DNA of 64,000 nucleotides from Cyclospora cayetanensis (Eukaryota > Apicomplexa > Conoidasida > Eucoccidiorida > Eimeriidae), in assembly GCF_002999335.1 (NCBI RefSeq), contig NW_020312143.1:1-64000 (forward strand), written 5' to 3'. This document shows positions 58,701-64,000 of this stretch, in pieces (the first letter of the stretch is position 1; each line of letters starts with the position of its first letter). Below the pieces are notes generated by a model. The model saw only the letters and a list, made by a program, of their open reading frames with translations, was not told the origin of the DNA and made no database searches. Both the position numbers and the translations under genes were made by a program.

Positions 58701-61700
58701 GTCCGCGTCTCCCGAAGCACTTTTGTGGATTCTCGTTTTTTCACGCCGCTGCTTTTTGTTTGCACTGTAGTATGGCTCGAGGGTTTGTCGTCACAGGGCA
58801 CACCCCGCCACCGTGTGTAATTCCCCATGTGCGGTGCGAGAAGGGGCGTAAGAAGCGTGTGGCAGGCGTGGCGACCATTCTATCCGGAGTTTTTCACGGT
58901 TGTTGCTTGGGATGTTTGTGCGCTGTCGTCTTCTCAGTCATCGTACGCGCTGCTGGTTGTTGCGCAACCACTCCCTCATGTGTGCTCTCGGCTGCGCGTA
59001 ATGGGCTTGGGTGTGGTGCAGGAGTTACGGCTATTCCTCGGTACAGGAGTTCTTAAGCCGTCGAGCAGAGGACGCCTCGAGGAGTAGCGAGTCGGATCCA
59101 GAAGACTTGCAACGAGCCGAGGGAGCCAACAAGGGCAATTTGGCAGCCGATAGCGAGAGCAAGCAGTTCCAAGATGCGAGCCAGCAGCAAAAGCGGGAAA
59201 GGCCAGGGGAGGGGGTTGCTGAACAGAGTCTACCCAAGAGACTTCGCTACCCCCGGCTGAAACGCGAGATGTCGACGACGCTCTCGCCAGAGATGCCCGA
59301 GGAGACACAGCGTGGGAAGGAGGATGCCCCCCAACAGCAGCAGCACAAGCAGCAGCAGCAGAAGCAGCAGCAGCATCAGCACAAGCAGCACAAGCAGCAG
59401 CAAAAGGAGTCAAAGGTCAAGTTGGAGGGGGGGGTGGCGGCAGCAGCTGCTGCTGTTGCCACCCCCTTGGAATCGCGCGAATCAGCCCCAGAGACGGCGA
59501 AATCGAAGACTCAGAAGAGTCGCTTTGTGCTCGCCGTGAAGCGTGAGCAGCAGCAGCAGCAGCAGCTGCAGGAGGAGGAGCAGCAGCAGCAGCAGCTGGG
59601 TTTCAAGCCGCTTCCGTTGACGAGGCTGCTTCGGGCGCGCCTTAGGGAGTATCAAGCGGAAGGGGTAGAGTGGCTTTACCGGCTGCACAGAGCAGGGGCG
59701 AACTGCATTCTTGCAGACGAGATGGGTTTGGGGAAGACGATCCAGACCATCGCGCTGCTGGCGAAACTGGCGCTAGAAATGGGTGTGTGGGGTCCCCACC
59801 TGGTTGTTGTTCCGACGAGCGTCCTTGAGAATTGGGAGACTGAGTTCAAGAAGTTTCTTCCAGGATTTCGAGTTGTGTTGTACTACGGATCTGCGGCCGA
59901 GCGGCAGAAGAAGCGGCAGGGGTGGACGCGGAAGCATGCGTTTAACGTCTGCATTGTCAGCTACGCCACTGCTGTGAAGGACGCCGCCATCTTGAAGCGA
60001 AGGGAGTGGTATTCCATGGTTCTCGATGAGGCGCAGAACATAAAGAATTTCAGTTCCAAGAGGTGGCAGACGCTGCTGACGTTCAATTCGCAGCACCGGC
60101 TCCTTCTTACGGGGACTCCCCTGCAGAACCATCTGCTTGAGCTGTGGTCGCTGATGCATTTCTTGATGCCTACGCTTTTTTCCTCCCACGAGAACTTCAA
60201 GGAGTGGTTCGACAGCCCGCTGACAGCCGCCATAGAGCAGTCGCGCGTGCAGAGGCACCAGAGACTGGTGGCAAAGTTGCACCAAGTCCTTCGGCCGTAC
60301 ATACTGCGGAGGCTCAAGAAGGATGTCGAGAAGCAGATGCCGAGCAAGTACGAGCACGTCATCAAGTGTGAATTGACGCGCAGGCAGCGCTGCCTCTATG
60401 ATGAATTCTTAGGCTCCCGCGCGGTGCAGGGAACTCTGGATCAGCAGCAGTATAGGGGGATGATGAATGCCCTCATGCAGCTCCGCAAGGTTTGCAACCA
60501 CCCCGATCTATTCGAAGCTCGGCCTACTAGGACGCCGGTAGGAGCCGACGGGCTTGGCATCTTGGAGGCAACCATCCCAGCATCCGTTTGCCTCTGGCTG
60601 CAGGAACCCTGGTGCCTTACCCCAGAAGCTGCAATTAAGTGAGCTGCGCGCAGCAACGAACGTGCTGCCTTACGAGACAGCGGTCCAGAAACGTGAGTAG
60701 AAAGAGTAGAACGCGTCGCTTCTCTTCCGAGGGCGTCTCGTTTGCGGCTGGCTAATGCTTGTGTTTTTGCGTGTAGGCGGCTAACAGGCCCCCTGACGTC
60801 GCTGTTGCTGAGAGAGGCACACGGCAGCAAGTGGGCGGAACTGGCGGCAGACGAGCTCGCATCCCCGATCCAATGCCTTCTAAGCTCTCCTCCTCCTCCG
60901 TTTCCCAAGTGCAGTGCTGGTGCCAGGGAGCCGAGAGCCGTTTGCACAGAGGGCCGCCTCCGAGACGCCTCGCTTGAAGCCTATCTTGCCGCCTTCGATC
61001 TTCCGGTGCTTGTTGACCCTTTCACCTTCTCCGTCAGAGACATTCCTCCCCCCACGTTCTCTCCGGCGCTGCCGTCGACTGCAGCCTCGAATCCCAGCCC
61101 GCCGCTGCAGACGGCAGGCCCCTCCTCCTGGCTGTCGCAGCAACACCTTGCGCAGCTCGAGGGGGGAGCTGCACGGCTGCACACTGCGCAGGAGGCGGAG
61201 TGCAGGGACGCTGCCGGCAGCCCGACTGCGCAGCCTTGTCTCGAAGGAGGGGAGCATGAAGTGCAGCAGCCGGTGGCACTTCTGAGCACTGCCGCATCGG
61301 GAGAAACAGCCGGCAGTGTCGCGTGGAGGGTTCCTGAGCAAGGCCTAGGCGACCAGCAGGCTCAGGCGGTGCGGAGCTCCAAGAGCCTCATCGACGGCAG
61401 CTGGTTTCTGGGGGTCGCCTTTGGCGCGGCGAGCATTCCTGACGTAGGCGGTGTGATGAGAGCCAAGCAGCGGGAGATGGAAGAGGCTCAGCAGCCGCTG
61501 GACGACGTGTTGCCGCTGCCTCTCAAGTTTTTGCACTATCAGGTGTCTCTCGAGCTCAACGGGGATGAAGATTTGCCACCGCAAAACGCCTCCGAAGGCG
61601 CCCCAGCGGGAAGCGACGGCTGGCGAGTGACGGCAGCCGAGGCTGCGTTCGACGGCTTGGGAAGCGCCCATGGGTGGGGGGGTGTTCCTGCGTCTTCTTC

Positions 61701-64000
61701 GCGAGCCGTGAGGAGCCGCTGGCAGTACTTGCTGCAGCGGTCGCATGAGCGGCTCACGGGTCTTCCCGTCGTTCCCAGGAGGCTTCCGGAAAATGACACT
61801 GCGAGTGCAGCCGCGCGCGCGGCTCGCCAGCGGCCGTGGTGTCAAAGGCAGCTCAGGGGTGAGTCGAAAACGGAAGGGGAGGCAGGCACGCAGGTGAAGC
61901 CTCGGATCCCCACAGTGCAGCGATCGGGAGTTCGGACGCGCAGCGCTGGGCGCTCGCGCGTGGGAGAAGCTGGCTGTGCTAGCCTAGGATTCGCCGAAGC
62001 GTGTGGCATGTGCTGCTGCGTTGTGTTGGCTGCCTCAGAAGCAGCTGCTGCCCGCGAAGACGGGCAGTCCAGGCGATTCCGCTTTCTGTGTTACCTGCAC
62101 TTCCTCCATCGGCTCGCTCCTTCGCCCCATCTAGGATCTGACGGCCGCCGCTATCTTCGCAGACTGGTTCGCCAGGGTGCAACGTATCCCCCCTTTTATG
62201 TATACGACCAGGCGAGTCTCCGTTTATCCCATTCGGGCACTTTCGGCTTCTGCACGCGGCAGGGGCAGGCCGTCCTGTCAAGCTCTGAGGGCAGAGGCAG
62301 CAGCGTAGACTGGCCTCCCTGCAGAAGTGCTCGCTTGCGTGGTGGCGGAGTGCGATACTGGATTCTCATGGGGGCGCGTATGTACATAGATAGATATATA
62401 TATGTATACTTCGTGCACATGCAGTACGCTTGCGTGATGGCGGCTTGTGGGGGTATGTCAGGGTTTTTGCAGAGTGTGCGTCAGTCAGCAGGTTCTGGTG
62501 CATGGCTACACAGCGCTTTGCACCTTCGTGTTTGCATCGTTTCAGTCCCTGAAAGGGGTCATGGGTTCGCGTGATGCTGCTGGAAGCGCGTCTGTGTGCA
62601 AAATGCGTGGCAGCAGCACCGCTTGGCATGTATTGTTGTGCTGCCCTTGCTGCACTTGGATTTCCTTTGGGCTGAGCGGTTCTGCAACAGTCCTTGGAAT
62701 CTTGGAGAATAGGGCCTTTCGAATAGCGCCCTGAGTCCGGATTTGTTTGTCTTGCGTTTCTTTTTTCCAGATACGCTCAAGCGACGACTTCTTTCGCCAG
62801 ACATCGTATAGCTCAAGCCTCTTCCCAACGCCGTCTCAGGTCTGCGAGCATCTGAGGCCGCTGCTCAGCCTTTTTACGTGCGTGTGCTGGCCTCGCATTC
62901 ACACCCAACCACCGCGCGTATAGTAAGTTTGCCTTTTGCCCGTCTGCTGCTGCGCTGTGTGGAAGAGAAGGGGCAGTCCACACCGTAGTCTGCTTTCGTA
63001 GAATAGGAATATGCAGGCCTGCCATCGTAGTGCCGCCTTTTTTAAAGGAGACCCCTCTTTGCCCTCTTAATACTTCTTGTGTATTGGGGCCCACGCGAGG
63101 CGTCGAGTCGAAAGTTTATTACGTGCGTCGCATGGGTGCGCAGTTTGCGAGGCCAGGGAGGCCCCACTGCGCGTTTCTCCTCACTCAGCGCCCTCGAGGG
63201 GGCAGCGCTGACGTTGCTAGAGGGGTATCGGCTCAGAGAGCCTGTACTTCGTCGGGAACACCCACCTACTTACGGGTTGCGTTGGGGTTCCCCCCAGGGT
63301 GCGGGAGAGGCCTCTGGATCAGCCGCGTCGGACTTTCGTGTGGCTTACGCAACACAGCTGCAGAAGGGGGCTGCAGATGACGACAGAGGAATAGTACTGG
63401 GACGTCATATAATGCATGTGCCAGCTTGCTACTGCGTTGCGGGAACTCGTCCTGCACTATGCCCTGAAAACGACTATTACAATGACCTCTTGTCTGGCGC
63501 TTCAAGGCCCCAATGCATCGTCGTCTCCCAGCATGCGGAAACGAACTCCGCTGTTCGAGAGACGCTTGCACGCATGGAGTGCCTCTTCCCTCCGAAGCAG
63601 CTTATACAGGACGATTGTGGGAAGCTCATTGCCATGGTAAGCAAGGCCACGAGGAGAGTCATCAGACTACCCGACAGCAAACCGGGCTGCCTCAGAACGT
63701 TGTCAGGAGGCCCCCTTAGCAACCCTTGTGGAGTAGCAGACAGTTGGGGAGAGGAGGTGACAAGGTGCCGCATGCGTGGCTCGCTGTGTTTGCGGTTCGC
63801 ACCACAGGCAGAGCTGCTTCACAAGCTTCGTGCTGGAGGCCATCGCTGCATCATATTTACACAGTTCAGTCGGATGCTGGATGTTCTCGAGTCATGGATC
63901 AACTACCAGGGCTTCGTTTATCTGCGGCTAGATGGCTCCACTAAGGTGCGAAGTAGTGGCGCAACAACACTGCACCGTACGGGCAAAGCGAGGCAGGGTG
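55775..64000 (+). CDS. SWR1/SRCAP-type Snf2 chromatin-remodelling ATPase (3' end beyond right edge)
   Basis: ATPase subunit that exchanges H2A.Z into nucleosomes in related complexes. Phase-consistent exons: 55,775-56,774, 57,033-57,292 (57,259 also possible), 57,640-58,013, 58,224-58,700, 59,022-60,537, 60,626-60,692 and 60,788-61,858. One or more are unresolved between 62,050 and 62,930; then about 63,190-63,636 and 63,808-63,945. A Gln-rich N-terminus leads to an HSA domain (MAEMATFQDLVSDEHKEKKK, then SAFWVKVEHVVWEEQKRTLQ). Acidic exons end in EEPLEELLQ and EAPLSEVLK, like the Swr1 acidic stretch. Snf2 motifs: LREYQAEGVEWL, ILADEMGLGKTIQT, VVVPTSVLENWE, VLDEAQNIKN (DEAQ box), LLLTGTPLQNHL, LRRLKKDVEKQMP, QLRKVCNHPDLFE. 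A long insertion follows, as in split Swr1/Ino80 ATPases. The helicase C lobe then starts PPKQLIQDDCGKL and HRCIIFTQFSRMLDVLESW, with YLRLDGSTK at the last exon end. Confidence 0.95.

Noticed and set aside
59961..60365. Minus-strand frames across the SWR1 helicase exon
   Set aside because: Antisense shadows of a strongly conserved coding exon.

Overview
The window looks like nuclear DNA of a coccidian apicomplexan, most probably Eimeria. The basis is the combination of intron-rich genes, CAG/CTG triplet runs read as poly-Gln or poly-Ala inside otherwise conserved proteins, many minisatellites inside introns, and alternation of GC-rich gene blocks with AT-richer blocks that hold degraded Ty3/gypsy retrotransposon pieces. 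Nothing has bacterial operon organisation. The species cannot be fixed from the sequence alone.

Layout, left to right. 1-8690 (-): a divergent myosin, first exon at 8690, with the C-terminal end of the gene beyond the left edge; nearly every intron carries its own tandem repeat. 8.7-13.5 kb: AT-rich, with a decayed Ty3/gypsy element (+). 13.97-15.76 kb (+): a small multi-pass membrane protein. 17.57-18.83 kb (-): a complete two-exon VAP (MSP domain, coiled coil, C-terminal anchor). 21.17-26.18 kb (-): an organelle-type TsaD/Kae1 tRNA t6A enzyme with a signal-like leader and large insertions. 26.77-28.94 kb (+): a two-exon Cet1-like mRNA 5'-triphosphatase, divergent from TsaD. 29-42 kb: a second AT-rich block with a coiled-coil gene (-), a tRNA-Thr(CGT) (+), and a many-exon patatin-fold gene (-) whose catalytic Ser and Asp are both absent. 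42.66-47.44 kb (-): a five-exon, 1260-residue Gln/Ala-rich protein with a UBA-like segment of UBAP2L/Def1 type. 48.6-55 kb: a third AT-rich block with further gypsy-like remnants. 55.78 kb to the right edge (+): a SWR1/SRCAP-type chromatin-remodelling ATPase, cut by the window end.

The genes do not form a pathway; they are housekeeping and cell-biology genes typical of an apicomplexan: motility or transport motor, membrane contact-site receptor, organellar tRNA modification, mRNA capping, chromatin remodelling. The most interesting objects are the double-mutant patatin pseudoenzyme, a tandem exon duplication in the SWR1 gene, the UBAP2L-like low-complexity protein, and a GGGGCCCC palindrome spread through the GC-rich blocks but almost missing from the AT-rich ones. 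Exon boundaries were set by GT/AG sites that keep reading phase; where I could not close the phase I say so.
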